Positions 35,159-44,132 of a stretch of 64,000 nt of DNA are shown in pieces (within the stretch, counting starts at the first letter, position 1; each line of letters starts with the position of its first letter). The stretch comes from Actinopolyspora halophila DSM 43834 (GTDB lineage: Bacteria; Actinomycetota; Actinomycetes; Mycobacteriales; Pseudonocardiaceae): contig NZ_AQUI01000002.1 in NCBI RefSeq assembly GCF_000371785.1, forward strand, positions 714,590 to 778,589, read 5' to 3'. Position numbers and translations under genes: made by a program. The notes beneath the pieces are model-generated. The model saw nothing but the letters and a program-made list of their open reading frames with translations. It did not search any database and had not been told where the DNA came from.

Positions 35159-37432
35159 ATGACGATGTCCGCGGGTTCCCCGACGGCCGAGCACGCTTCG
35201 GAGCAGCGCGCGATCGAGCTGACCGTGGGCGGTATGACCTGTGCCGCCTGTGCCACCAGGGTGGAGCGCAAGCTGAACAAGCTCGACGGAGTGCGAGCCA
35301 GCGTCAACTACGCCACCGCGCGAGCCAGCGTCACCGCCGCGCCCGAGACGGAGGACGAGGTGCTCACCGGAACGGTCGAGAAGGCCGGATACCGGGCCGA
35401 GGTGCTGCGTCCCGCCGAACAGCACCGGGAGGAGGACTCCGGACAGCGGGTGCGCGATCTGTGGCGCAGGCTGGCTGTCGCCGTCATGCTGTTCATCCCC
35501 CTGGCCGACCTGGCGATCCTGTTCACGGTTCTGCCCGAGGCGCGGTTCACCGGCTGGCAGTGGCTGGTCATAGCGCTGGCCCTGCCCGTGGCCGGTTGGG
35601 CCGCCTGGCCGTTCCACCGAGCTGCGCTGATCAACGCCAGGCACGGTTCCTCGTCCATGGACACCCTGGTCTCGGTCGGCATAGCCGCGGCCTGCGTGTG
35701 GTCGTTGTACGCGATGTTCACGCCCAGCGGGGCCCCGGACGACGCCTCGGGACTGTGGTTGCTGCTGAACACCGACGGCGCCGCCTACCTCGAGGTGGCG
35801 GCCGGGGTGACGACCTTCGTGCTGGCCGGGCGCTACTTCGAGGCGAAGGCACAGCGCAAGGCAGGCAGCGCCCTGCGCGCGCTGGCCGAGCTGAGCGCCA
35901 AGACCGCCACGGTGCAGGACGCGGACGGCACGCGGCGGGAGGTCCCCGCGGAGCAGCTGCGCGTCGGCCAGCACTTCGTCACGCGTTCGGGAGGCACGAT
36001 CGCCACCGACGGGCGCGTGGTGCGCGGGCAGGCCGCCGTGGACCGCAGCTCCATGACCGGTGAGTCCGTTCCCGCCGAGGTCACCGAGGGCGACGAGGTC
36101 ACGGGTGGGACCGTCGTCTCCAACGGCTGGTTGCTGACCGAGGCCACCGAGGTCGGAGGGGACACCCAGCTGGCCGGAATGGTTCGGCTGGTGGAGCAGG
36201 CGCAGAGCGGCAAGGCCGCCGTGCAGCGGCTCGCGGACCGCATCTCGGCCCACTTCGTCCCCGCCGTGCTCGTACTGGCCGCGCTGAGCCTGGCCGGGTG
36301 GCTGCTGCTGGGGGCAGGCCCCGAACGCGCGTTCACCGTGGCGTTGTCCGTGCTGGTCATCGCCTGTCCCTGTGCCCTGGGACTGGCCACTCCGACGGCG
36401 TTGATGGCCGCCTCCGGGCGCGGGGCCCAGCTGGGGATCTTCCTGAAGGGGTACCAGGCCCTGGAGTCGACCAGGGAGGTCGACACCGTCGTGCTGGACA
36501 AGACCGGGACGGTCACCACGGGCGGGATGTCGCTGACGGATGTGTGCTGTGCGGCGGACTTCCCGCGGGAGCGGGCGCTGCGTCTTGCCGGCGCGGTGGA
36601 ACACGCCTCCGAGCACGCGGTGGCCGCGGCCGTGGCAGCGGCGGCGCGCGCCGAGTCGGTCGGGCAGGCCGATTCGCTGCCCACCGTAGAGGGCTTCGTG
36701 AACGAACCCGGGCTCGGCGCTCGCGGTGAGGTCGAGGGGCACCGGGTCCTGGTCGGAAGGGCGAAGCTGTTCACCGACCGGGAGGTTCCGATCCCGGAGG
36801 AGCTGGACCGGAAGCGTTCCGAGTGGGAGAGCGCGGGACGTACCACCGTCCTGGTCGGCTGCGACGACGCCGTCGTCGCGGTTCTCGCGCTCTCCGACCG
36901 GGTCAAGCCCTCGGCGGAGGCCGCCGTGCGCGAGCTGTCCCGGCTCGGGATGAGCACGGTGCTGCTCACCGGGGACAACGAAGCCACGGCGCGTTCGGTC
37001 GCGGCCGAGGTGGGCATCGACGAGGTCGTGGCCGGTGTGCTTCCGGGGGAGAAGGTCGCCGAGATCGAACGCCTGCGAGAGCGGGGGCGCCGGGTGGCGA
37101 TGGTTGGCGACGGGGTCAACGACGCCCCGGCCCTGGCCACCGCCGAGCTCGGTCTCGCCGTGGGGGCGGGCACCGATGTCGCGATCTCGGCCGCGGATCT
37201 GATCCTGGTGCGGGACGACCTCACCGCGGTGCCCGACGCGATCAAGCTCTCCCGCAGAACACTCGGCACGATCCGGGGGAACCTGGTCTGGGCCTTCGGC
37301 TACAACCTCGCGGCCGTCCCACTGGCCGTGCTGGGGTTGCTCAACCCGTTGATCGCCGGGGGTGCCATGGCCCTGTCCTCGGGATTCGTCGTTTCGAACA
37401 GTCTCGGGTTGCGGCGCTTCTCCCCGAACTGA
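35159..37432 (+). CDS. Copper-type P1B ATPase (CopA/CtpA-like)
   Basis: A 757-residue heavy-metal transporting ATPase. In order: one N-terminal metal-binding domain with GGMTCAACATRVE, the TGES actuator loop (SSMTGESVPAE), the CPC metal site in VIACPCALGL, the phosphorylation site DKTGTV, and GDGVNDAPAL. The CPC and MTCAAC motifs point to Cu(I) export. The nucleotide-domain HP dipeptide, usually SEHP, reads SEHA here. ATG 35159 has AAAGG at 8 bases and is preferred. It lies directly behind the anti-sigma gene, so the two are probably one transcript under the SigC-like factor. Confidence 0.92.
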   Translation: MTMSAGSPTAEHASEQRAIELTVGGMTCAACATRVERKLNKLDGVRASVNYATARASVTAAPETEDEVLTGTVEKAGYRAEVLRPAEQHREEDSGQRVRDLWRRLAVAVMLFIPLADLAILFTVLPEARFTGWQWLVIALALPVAGWAAWPFHRAALINARHGSSSMDTLVSVGIAAACVWSLYAMFTPSGAPDDASGLWLLLNTDGAAYLEVAAGVTTFVLAGRYFEAKAQRKAGSALRALAELSAKTATVQDADGTRREVPAEQLRVGQHFVTRSGGTIATDGRVVRGQAAVDRSSMTGESVPAEVTEGDEVTGGTVVSNGWLLTEATEVGGDTQLAGMVRLVEQAQSGKAAVQRLADRISAHFVPAVLVLAALSLAGWLLLGAGPERAFTVALSVLVIACPCALGLATPTALMAASGRGAQLGIFLKGYQALESTREVDTVVLDKTGTVTTGGMSLTDVCCAADFPRERALRLAGAVEHASEHAVAAAVAAAARAESVGQADSLPTVEGFVNEPGLGARGEVEGHRVLVGRAKLFTDREVPIPEELDRKRSEWESAGRTTVLVGCDDAVVAVLALSDRVKPSAEAAVRELSRLGMSTVLLTGDNEATARSVAAEVGIDEVVAGVLPGEKVAEIERLRERGRRVAMVGDGVNDAPALATAELGLAVGAGTDVAISAADLILVRDDLTAVPDAIKLSRRTLGTIRGNLVWAFGYNLAAVPLAVLGLLNPLIAGGAMALSSGFVVSNSLGLRRFSPN

Positions 37433-37923
37433 CCGGAGATCTCCCGCTCCGGTTCCACGTGGGTGCTCGCTCGGGTGGGCATGGCTCCGGCGCGGCGGCG
37501 CCGGAACGGCTCGCCGGTCCGTCCCCCAGGCTCGACATCCTGTCTTGTGTGGACAGCGAACCACGAGAGCGGATTCGGGGGACCGGGCGCTCCGCGCGGG
37601 TGCGCTCGTGCCCCCGGGGGAGGTTTCAGGGGAGTCTGGGGGATTCACCCGAGGCGTTCGCGGGACTCGTGGTGTTTTTCTTGATCCGTACCTTCCGGAG
37701 CTTCACGCGAGCTCCGGCCCGCAGACGGATGGAAGCCGTGGTGCCGAAGGTGCCCGGAACGCGTTCCCCGTTCGCAGTGGCTCTTCTCACTCGGACGGGA
37801 GTGCGGAGGGGCAACCGGATCACTCTTCCGAACGTCATGTGGACGGCACGTATTGTGCTTCGTGCTCAGCGCGTCACGTTGAGCAAATGCCACGAGTTGA
37901 ATAGACCACAATGGGGGATTCAC
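37433..37923. other. Gene-free region between the copper ATPase and the ABC transporter
   Basis: About 490 bases. A hairpin with 8-bp arms (CCGGAGCT/AGCTCCGG) lies at 37695-37717. The 37840-37920 part is AT-richer, and GGGGG sits before the GTG at 37924. It probably holds the ABC transporter promoter. I find no believable coding sequence. Confidence 0.4.
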
Positions 37924-38739
37924 GTGAGTGTCCCGAACGGGCCGCAACAGGACGCGGCCTCATCGGAGGACCCGACCGGTGGTTTGTCCACCGCCACCCC
38001 GAGCGAACCGGCGCAGGGATACGCGACGGGGGGGTCCGCGCTGGTGAAGGTGTACGGCAGTGGTGCCGCCCAGGTACGTGCGCTCGACGGGGTCGACATC
38101 GGCTTCGGCAGGGGGCAGTTCAGCGCGATCATGGGGCCTTCGGGGTCGGGCAAGTCGACGTTGATGCACTGTCTGGCCGGGCTGGACGTGCCCACCTCCG
38201 GACGGGTGATGCTCGGTGACACCGATCTGACCGCGCTGCCCGACAAGAAGCTGACCCTGGTGCGCCGCGACAGGATCGGCTTCCTCTTCCAGTCGTTCAA
38301 CCTGCTGCCGACGCTGACCGCCGAGCAGAACATCCTGCTGCCTCTGGAGCTGGCCGGGCGCAAACCGGACAGGGAATGGCTGGACAGGATCACCGACGCG
38401 CTGGACATCACCCAGCGCCTCAAGCACCGCCCGAGCGAGCTCTCCGGCGGGCAGCAGCAGCGGGTCGCGGTCGCTCGTGCGCTGGTGGCGAGCCCGGAGG
38501 TGGTGTTCGCCGACGAGCCGACCGGGGCGCTGGACTCGCAGTCCGGGACGAACCTGCTGAACTTCCTGCGCGGTTCGGTCCGGGACCTCGGGCAGACGGT
38601 GGTGATGGTCACCCACGACCCGGTGGCCGCCTCCTACGCCGACAGGGTGGTGCTGCTGGCCGACGGGAGCATCGCGGGACAGATCGACAACCCAACTCCG
38701 GACGCCGTGCTCGAAGCGCTGCGTCAGCTGGGTGGGTGA
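37924..38739 (+). CDS. ABC transporter ATP-binding protein (MacB/LolD type)
   Basis: A 271-residue ATPase. After a ~35-residue polar N-tail come Walker A GPSGSGKST, Q-loop FLFQSFNLLP, signature LSGGQQQRVAVARAL, Walker B VVFADEP and switch VTHDP. The sequence style is that of the FtsX-partner group, and the next gene codes for an FtsX-like permease six bases on. GTG 37924 is in frame and well placed behind a GGGGGA. The export substrate is unknown; peptides, lipids or drugs are typical. Confidence 0.9.
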   Translation: MSVPNGPQQDAASSEDPTGGLSTATPSEPAQGYATGGSALVKVYGSGAAQVRALDGVDIGFGRGQFSAIMGPSGSGKSTLMHCLAGLDVPTSGRVMLGDTDLTALPDKKLTLVRRDRIGFLFQSFNLLPTLTAEQNILLPLELAGRKPDREWLDRITDALDITQRLKHRPSELSGGQQQRVAVARALVASPEVVFADEPTGALDSQSGTNLLNFLRGSVRDLGQTVVMVTHDPVAASYADRVVLLADGSIAGQIDNPTPDAVLEALRQLGG

Positions 38740-38745
38740 GGCCCG

Positions 38746-41325
38746 ATGCTGCGCAACACGCTGTTGCAACTGCGGTCCAACCTGGGACGCGTTTCCGCGG
38801 CCGGACTGGCCATCGTGCTCGGAGTCGCCTTCGTCGCGGCCAGCCTGGTCTTCGCCGGGACCATGCGCTCCTCGATGGAACGCATGCTCTCCGCGCCCTA
38901 CCTGGCCGCCGACGTCGTCGTGTCGACCAGCACGATGACGGGGCAGGGGGAGATATCGCCGAGCGAGCGGAACGAACGAGAGGCGGAGCGCGTCGAGAAC
39001 ATCCGCCGGGTGGACGGGGTAGCCACGGCCTCGCCCCGCTACGAGAGCTACGTCAACGGGTCCTGGGGAGGGGGGCAGGGTCCCGTCCAGCTGAAGCGGC
39101 TCCCGCAGGACGAGCAGCTGCGCTGGTACGAGCTCAGCGAGGGCGAGTACCCCACGGCGCGGAACCAGGTCGTGGTCAACGAGCGCGCCGCGAACGCGGA
39201 GGGGATATCCCCCGGGGACGAGATCGAGGTCGAGGGGTTCGGCACCCCGTCCACGGGCAGTACCGGGGACGAACAGCAGGAGCCCCCGAGGACCGAGGTG
39301 ACCGTCTCCGGCCTGGTGGAAACCGGCAGGACGCTGCTCACGGGATCCGGCTCCCCGACGCTGTTCGCCGCCCCCGGGATGTTGCGGGAGTTCGCGACGA
39401 GCGGGTACAGCGAGATCGACCTGGTAGTCGCGGACGGTGCCGACACGCAGGCAGTGCTCGACGGGGTGCGAGCGGCCGCGCCCGAGAGCGCGGACGTGCG
39501 CACCGGTGAACAGGCGGCCCAACAGCAGGTGGAGCAGTTCAGCGCCAGCGCGTCCGTGGCGCTGAACGCGGCGCTGCTTCCATTCGGGGCGATAGCCCTG
39601 TTCGTGGCCGGTTTCGTCATCGTGAACACCTTCTCGGTGCTGCACGCGCAGCGCAGGCGCCAGTACGCGCTGCTGCGGTGCGTGGGTGCAACCCGGGGCC
39701 AGATCCGCCGCTCGGCGCTGTCCGAGGCGCTGATCATCGGTGTGGTCAGCTCGGCGATCGGTACCGCGCTGGGGATCCTCGTCGTTCCCACCGTGGGCTG
39801 GCCGATCGGACTGACCGACTCCCCGGCCGACCTCGGTGCCCTGGGGATAACGCCGTGGGCGTTCGCCGTCCCGCTCCTGGCGGGCGTGCTGGTCACGTTC
39901 CTGGCCGCGCTGGCTCCGGCCGCGCGCGCGATCCGGGTCTCCCCGCTGGCCGCGCTGCGGCCCGTGGCGGACGAGCAGTCGGCACGCAGGATCGGCAGGG
40001 TCCGGCTCGTCTTCGCCGTCGTGCTGACCGCGCTCGGTGGTGCGCTGCTGTTCGGGGGCGCCGTGCTGGGACAGGTGGCGCTCGCCGTCGCCGGGGCCGC
40101 GCTCGCCGCTGTCGGGGTGCTGCTGTTCACGCCGACGCTCATCCCCGCCGTGGCCAAGCTCATCGGCAGGCTGTTCCGGGTGTTCGGCCCCACCGGGGTG
40201 CTGGCCACGGGCAACGCCGTCCGCAACCCCTACCGGGCCTCCTCGACCAGCACCGCGCTGATGATCGGCGTCGGCCTGCTGGTGGTGCTGATGACCGGTG
40301 CCGCCACCGCCGAGCGCAGCGCCATCGCGGAGATCGACCGCAGCATGCCCGTCGACGCGCGGATCAGCTCCATGAGCCAGGACGGAGCGGTCCCCGACGG
40401 ACTGGTCGAGGACGTGCGGTCCATGGAGGGCACGGCGACCGGCACCGAACTGAGCGGGGCCCGTACCAAGATCGACGCGACGGGGGAGATCCGCACTCCC
40501 TCCGGGAAGCTGCCCATGCAGCTGCTCGGCATCGATCCGGCGAAGCTGAGCGAGGTCGCCAGGCACGGAGGCGACGCCCTGGAACGGGGCGAGGTGCTGG
40601 TCGCCTCCCACTACATGTCCTCCCTCGGCTGGTCGGAAGGACAACGGGTCGAGCTGTCCGCGGGGCCGCACCCGATCACGGTGCGTGTCGCGGAAAGCAA
40701 GCTCGTCAGTGGCAACGGCCTGCTGCTTTCCGAGGCCGATCTGCGGGCGACCGGGCTGGAGACCAAGCCGACGGCCGTGTGGGCACGCGCCTCAGCGGAA
40801 GCCGATCTCCAGCAGTACGCCTCCGACCTCCGGGAGCTCAGTGACAACAGCAGTGGTGACTCCGCGCTCAGCGTGGGCGGGGCCGCGCCGAGCCGCGCCA
40901 ACGTCATGCAGGTGCTCAACGTAATGCTGTTGGTGGTGACCGGGCTGCTCGGAGTGGCAGTGATCATCGCGGTGGTCGGTATCGCCAACACGCTCGGGTT
41001 GTCGGTGATCGAACGCGGCAGGGAGTCCGCGCTGCTGCGCGCGCTCGGGCTCACCAGGGGACAGCTGCGCGGAACCCTGGCGCTGGAGGCGATACTGCTG
41101 GCCCTGGTCGGCGCGGTGCTGGGCGCGGTGCTGGGTGTCGTGTTCGCCTGGGGCGGTGTCGCCGCCGTGCTGGGGCAGGCCCAGGTCCCGGTCACCTTCG
41201 CGGTGCCGTGGTGGCGGGTGGCGCTCGTGCTGGTGTGCTCGATCCCCGTGGGGATCCTCGCCTCCGTGCTGCCCGCGCGGCGCGCGGTCCGGGCGGTTCC
41301 GGCCGCGGCGTTGGCCGAGGAGTGA
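38746..41325 (+). CDS. FtsX-like permease with two MacB/FtsX units
   Basis: An 859-residue membrane protein built as two repeats of the MacB-type layout. Each repeat has one helix, a large extracytoplasmic domain and three C-terminal helices. The N-terminal helix is GLAIVLGVAFVAASLVFAG. FtsX-like triple-helix blocks lie around residues 265-400 and 730-850, each with an ALLR-(C/A)-(V/L)-G signature (ALLRCVGATRGQIRR and ALLRALGLTRGQLRG). Its ATPase lies immediately upstream. A strong terminator follows. It is probably an exporter or mechanotransmission complex; the cargo is not evident. Confidence 0.9.
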   Translation: MLRNTLLQLRSNLGRVSAAGLAIVLGVAFVAASLVFAGTMRSSMERMLSAPYLAADVVVSTSTMTGQGEISPSERNEREAERVENIRRVDGVATASPRYESYVNGSWGGGQGPVQLKRLPQDEQLRWYELSEGEYPTARNQVVVNERAANAEGISPGDEIEVEGFGTPSTGSTGDEQQEPPRTEVTVSGLVETGRTLLTGSGSPTLFAAPGMLREFATSGYSEIDLVVADGADTQAVLDGVRAAAPESADVRTGEQAAQQQVEQFSASASVALNAALLPFGAIALFVAGFVIVNTFSVLHAQRRRQYALLRCVGATRGQIRRSALSEALIIGVVSSAIGTALGILVVPTVGWPIGLTDSPADLGALGITPWAFAVPLLAGVLVTFLAALAPAARAIRVSPLAALRPVADEQSARRIGRVRLVFAVVLTALGGALLFGGAVLGQVALAVAGAALAAVGVLLFTPTLIPAVAKLIGRLFRVFGPTGVLATGNAVRNPYRASSTSTALMIGVGLLVVLMTGAATAERSAIAEIDRSMPVDARISSMSQDGAVPDGLVEDVRSMEGTATGTELSGARTKIDATGEIRTPSGKLPMQLLGIDPAKLSEVARHGGDALERGEVLVASHYMSSLGWSEGQRVELSAGPHPITVRVAESKLVSGNGLLLSEADLRATGLETKPTAVWARASAEADLQQYASDLRELSDNSSGDSALSVGGAAPSRANVMQVLNVMLLVVTGLLGVAVIIAVVGIANTLGLSVIERGRESALLRALGLTRGQLRGTLALEAILLALVGAVLGAVLGVVFAWGGVAAVLGQAQVPVTFAVPWWRVALVLVCSIPVGILASVLPARRAVRAVPAAALAEE

Positions 41326-41347
41326 GTCTCCCGCTCCGCGGGTGACG

Positions 41348-41381
41348 GAGCCGGGTGCGCCTTCTCGCGCGCACCCGGCTC
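41348..41381 (+). terminator. Terminator after the FtsX-like permease gene
   Basis: A perfect 13-bp stem (GAGCCGGGTGCGC at 41348-41360 with its complement at 41369-41381) and an 8-base loop, 23 bases after the permease stop. Confidence 0.8.
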
Positions 41382-41517
41382 TTCGCTCGGGTGCTTGCCC
41401 ACGGGACTCCGACCGGACCGGCGCGTGCGGCGCCGGGCCGGTCTCGTGTTTTCACCCGACCGTGGGCAGTGCCCCGGCAAGCCTTGCTCGGTACGGCGCA
41501 CGCGCTGTAATTCGCGT

Positions 41518-41698
41518 GTGAGCGGGGGAGAAGCTCACGAGGAAGGTCGAGAGCCGGTTCCTTCTCCTGAGCGAGGAGGACCCCGAATCCGCGGGTCTCG
41601 TCGAGCAGGCTCTGGACGTGCTCGCCGAGCGTGGGCCGAACCCGGGGCGTGTGCTCGTCGATCACATCAAGGGGTCACGCCATAACGCTCTCGAGTGA
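41518..41698 (+). pseudogene. Frameshifted small gene (about 59 aa if repaired)
   Basis: From AAGCTCACG to the TGA at 41696-41698 there is an open frame with strongly coding-like third positions. It reads KLTRKVESRFLLLSEE, then GLVEQALDVLAERG and VLVDHIKGSRHNALE. That frame has no usable start; an upstream TGA closes it. A GTG at 41518 is out of frame by one base, and between them lies GGGGG at 41524-41528. Removing one G gives an unbroken 59-residue protein beginning VSGEKLTRK. It is either a real frameshift, a sequencing error in a G-run or chance. I do not recognise the family. Confidence 0.45.
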
Positions 41699-41976
41699 CT
41701 GCATCCTGCTCCGAAAGGACCCAGCGAGCTGAGACCATTGTTCGCGTTCGACCCGCGAGGATGCGCGTTCGTCCTGGTGGGCGGGGACAGGTCCGGAAAC
41801 CGGCAAGGCCCGTGACCGGGCTCGCGGTCGCGACGTCGACGCTGCTCGCGAGCACGCCGCCACCCTCGCTCAGGCCTTCGTGCTCGGCGACCGGCCTGGA
41901 CGGGCGGGTTCGGCCGAGAACTCCGAGAGGGGCTCGCCGACGTCCACCGCGCTACCCGTGGCGATCAGCGTCGGTT
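41699..41976. other. Gene-free tail region after the frameshifted ORF
   Basis: Together with 41382-41517 this makes a 650-base gap between the FtsX gene and the leftward CopD-CtaG gene. Apart from the frameshifted ORF and the terminator I see nothing I can support. Confidence 0.4.
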
Positions 41977-43959
41977 CTAACCCCGCCGTGTGGCCTCCAG
42001 GCGGGCCATCATCGATTCGTGCGCGTCGGTGTCCTCGCCGGTGCCGTGCTGGTCCCGCTGCCACTGGCGCAGCAGCACGAACAGCACCAGCAGCATCGGC
42101 AGCTCGCCGCCCAGCCAACCGATCAGCGCCCCGGCCTGCTGCGCGGCCATCGGGTCGATGCTCCACGCCAGGTCGAGAGTGCGGTAGTAGTTGCCCGCGA
42201 TCGGATCGGACATGCTCAGCAGGAGCACCCCGAAGAAGGCCAGCAGCGGCATCATCGCCAGGGTGACGCCGAGTCGGGCCAGCTGTGGAACGCGGCGCGG
42301 GGTGCGGTCGGCGTCCAGGATCGACCAGAACCACAGGTAGCCGGTGACCAGGAAGTACACGTTCATGATCGTGTGCGCCCAGTGCTCCTGCATGATCAGC
42401 TGGAACAGCCCGGTCGGATAGAGCCCGTACAGCGAACCGGCCAGCAGCAGGGAAGCGAGCACCGGGTTGGTCAACAGCCGCGTGAGGGGGGAGTCCACCA
42501 CCCCGAGCAGCCACTCGCGCGGACCGAACGGCCGACCCCGCCCCGCTCGGGGAAGCACCCGGAGGGCGAGGGTGATCGGTGCCCCGAGCGTCAACAGCGC
42601 GGGCCCCACCATGTTCAGCAGCAGGTGCGCCGCCATGTGCACCCCGAACGTCGCCGGAGCGTAGCTGGCCACCCCGGAGGAGCTGGCGATCAGCACGGCG
42701 GCACAGCCCGCGAACCAGCTGGTGGTGTGGAGGGCGGGCCAGCTCTGCCCCTGCGAACGGAGTCGGCGAACACCGAGCGGATAGAGCACGGCCAGCAGCA
42801 CGGCGGCCGTGCCCAGCAGCAGGTCGAACCTCCACAGGGTGATCAGCTCCCAGAACCCGGGGAAGTCGGGCAGGTTGTAGCCGATCAGCAGTTCGGAGGC
42901 GGTGGCGTCCCGGTCGAGCAGATTCGGCGGCGGTGTGTGGGCCATTCCCATGGACACGCCGAAAGTGGCCAGCAGGACGGCGAGCTCCACACCGCCGAGC
43001 CGGAGCAGCGCGCGGTGCGGGGCATCCCCCGAGCGGGAGACGCGGCGGCGCAGCGGGATCGACACCGCTCCGATCAGGAGCAGGCACCCCACCTTGGTCA
43101 GCACCAGGGCCCCGTACCTGGTGTCGATCAGCTGGTCCACGGGTACCAGCACGAGCGAACCGATCACCCCGGAAGCGGCCAGCACGCTCCAGCACCCCAC
43201 CGCGAAGCGTCGGTAGCGGCGCAGCACGACCTCCGCGCAGGCCCCGTTCCTGCGGGAGTGGGCGAGCACGGCGATCAGGGTCCCGAGCCACAGCACGGCG
43301 GCGACCACGTGGAACGCCATGCTGTCCGAGGCGAAGTCGTGCCCCGCGTTGGAAGCGGCGTGCCCGACCAGAACCGGCGGCAGCAGCGCGAGAACCCCCA
43401 CCGCGGCCAACGCGATCGTGGTGCGCCACCGCAGCACGAAGTGGCAGGTGAAAGCCAGCGCGAGCGTCACGACCGCCGAGAGGAGCCAGGCCTTCGGCAC
43501 GTCCAACGCGTCGAGCAGTCCGCCGAGCGCGGTCGGCGAGAGGTTCTCGGAGACCGACTGCCCGGCCGAGTCGGCCGCGTCGAAGACGGTGAGCAGCAGG
43601 CTCGCCCCGCCCCACACCCACGCGGCGGCTCCCGCGGTGCGCAGCGCCGCGTACCCGTCGGGCGAGACCAGGCTCCCCCGCTGCGGCGCGGTGAAGAACG
43701 CGCAGAACACCAGCGATCCCACGCAGGTTGCCGCGGCCAGGTCGAACACCAGGCGCAGCAGGTTGAGGCCGAGTTTGGTCGGCACGCCGGGGTCGGTGTA
43801 GCCGAGCACGAGGTAAACGTTCTCGCCCGCGGCGAGGACCAGCACGGCCGTCAGCGCGACGGCGAGCACCGCGCCCACGGCCGCCCAGTGAAGGGGCCAT
43901 CTCCGAGTCCGCGGCTCCGGGGAGCCGTCCGTGCGGTTACTCGGGACGGGACCGGACAT
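41977..43959 (-). CDS. CopD-CtaG fusion membrane protein (copper/cytochrome oxidase assembly)
   Basis: A 660-residue polytopic protein. The N-terminal half is a CopD-type copper-resistance domain: RLVFDLAAATCVGSLVFCAFF, GHAASNAGHD and HVVAAVLWLGTL. The C-terminal half is a CtaG-type domain, caa3-type oxidase assembly, with FGVHMAAHLLLNMVGPALLTLG, MQEHWAHTIMN and the long LLAFFGVLLLSMSDPIAG. The His residues in the membrane segments suit copper. The same fusion is known in actinomycetes (Rv0102-like). ATG 43959 is the start. Together with the neighbouring CtaG gene and the CopA-like ATPase it suggests copper trafficking to oxidases. Confidence 0.88.
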   Translation of the reverse strand: MSGPVPSNRTDGSPEPRTRRWPLHWAAVGAVLAVALTAVLVLAAGENVYLVLGYTDPGVPTKLGLNLLRLVFDLAAATCVGSLVFCAFFTAPQRGSLVSPDGYAALRTAGAAAWVWGGASLLLTVFDAADSAGQSVSENLSPTALGGLLDALDVPKAWLLSAVVTLALAFTCHFVLRWRTTIALAAVGVLALLPPVLVGHAASNAGHDFASDSMAFHVVAAVLWLGTLIAVLAHSRRNGACAEVVLRRYRRFAVGCWSVLAASGVIGSLVLVPVDQLIDTRYGALVLTKVGCLLLIGAVSIPLRRRVSRSGDAPHRALLRLGGVELAVLLATFGVSMGMAHTPPPNLLDRDATASELLIGYNLPDFPGFWELITLWRFDLLLGTAAVLLAVLYPLGVRRLRSQGQSWPALHTTSWFAGCAAVLIASSSGVASYAPATFGVHMAAHLLLNMVGPALLTLGAPITLALRVLPRAGRGRPFGPREWLLGVVDSPLTRLLTNPVLASLLLAGSLYGLYPTGLFQLIMQEHWAHTIMNVYFLVTGYLWFWSILDADRTPRRVPQLARLGVTLAMMPLLAFFGVLLLSMSDPIAGNYYRTLDLAWSIDPMAAQQAGALIGWLGGELPMLLVLFVLLRQWQRDQHGTGEDTDAHESMMARLEATRRG

Positions 43960-44132
43960 GAGTGAACCTCGTGCTCGATGTGGGGGACGGGATCGTGCGG
44001 GTGGCCGACCCGCGCGGCGGGGCCGTACGCAGCATAGCGGCGCTCCGCCGGTGGGAACCCCGACCTGCCACCGAAGCCGCGGGGAGGTTCCGCCGAGCGG
44101 TCGCCGAGGGGAACCGGAACGTCAAAGCCCTG

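Noticed and set aside
37960..40671. A 903-codon minus-strand frame over the ABC/FtsX genes
   Set aside because: It overlaps two well-supported transporter genes and has the low-complexity composition of a shadow frame.
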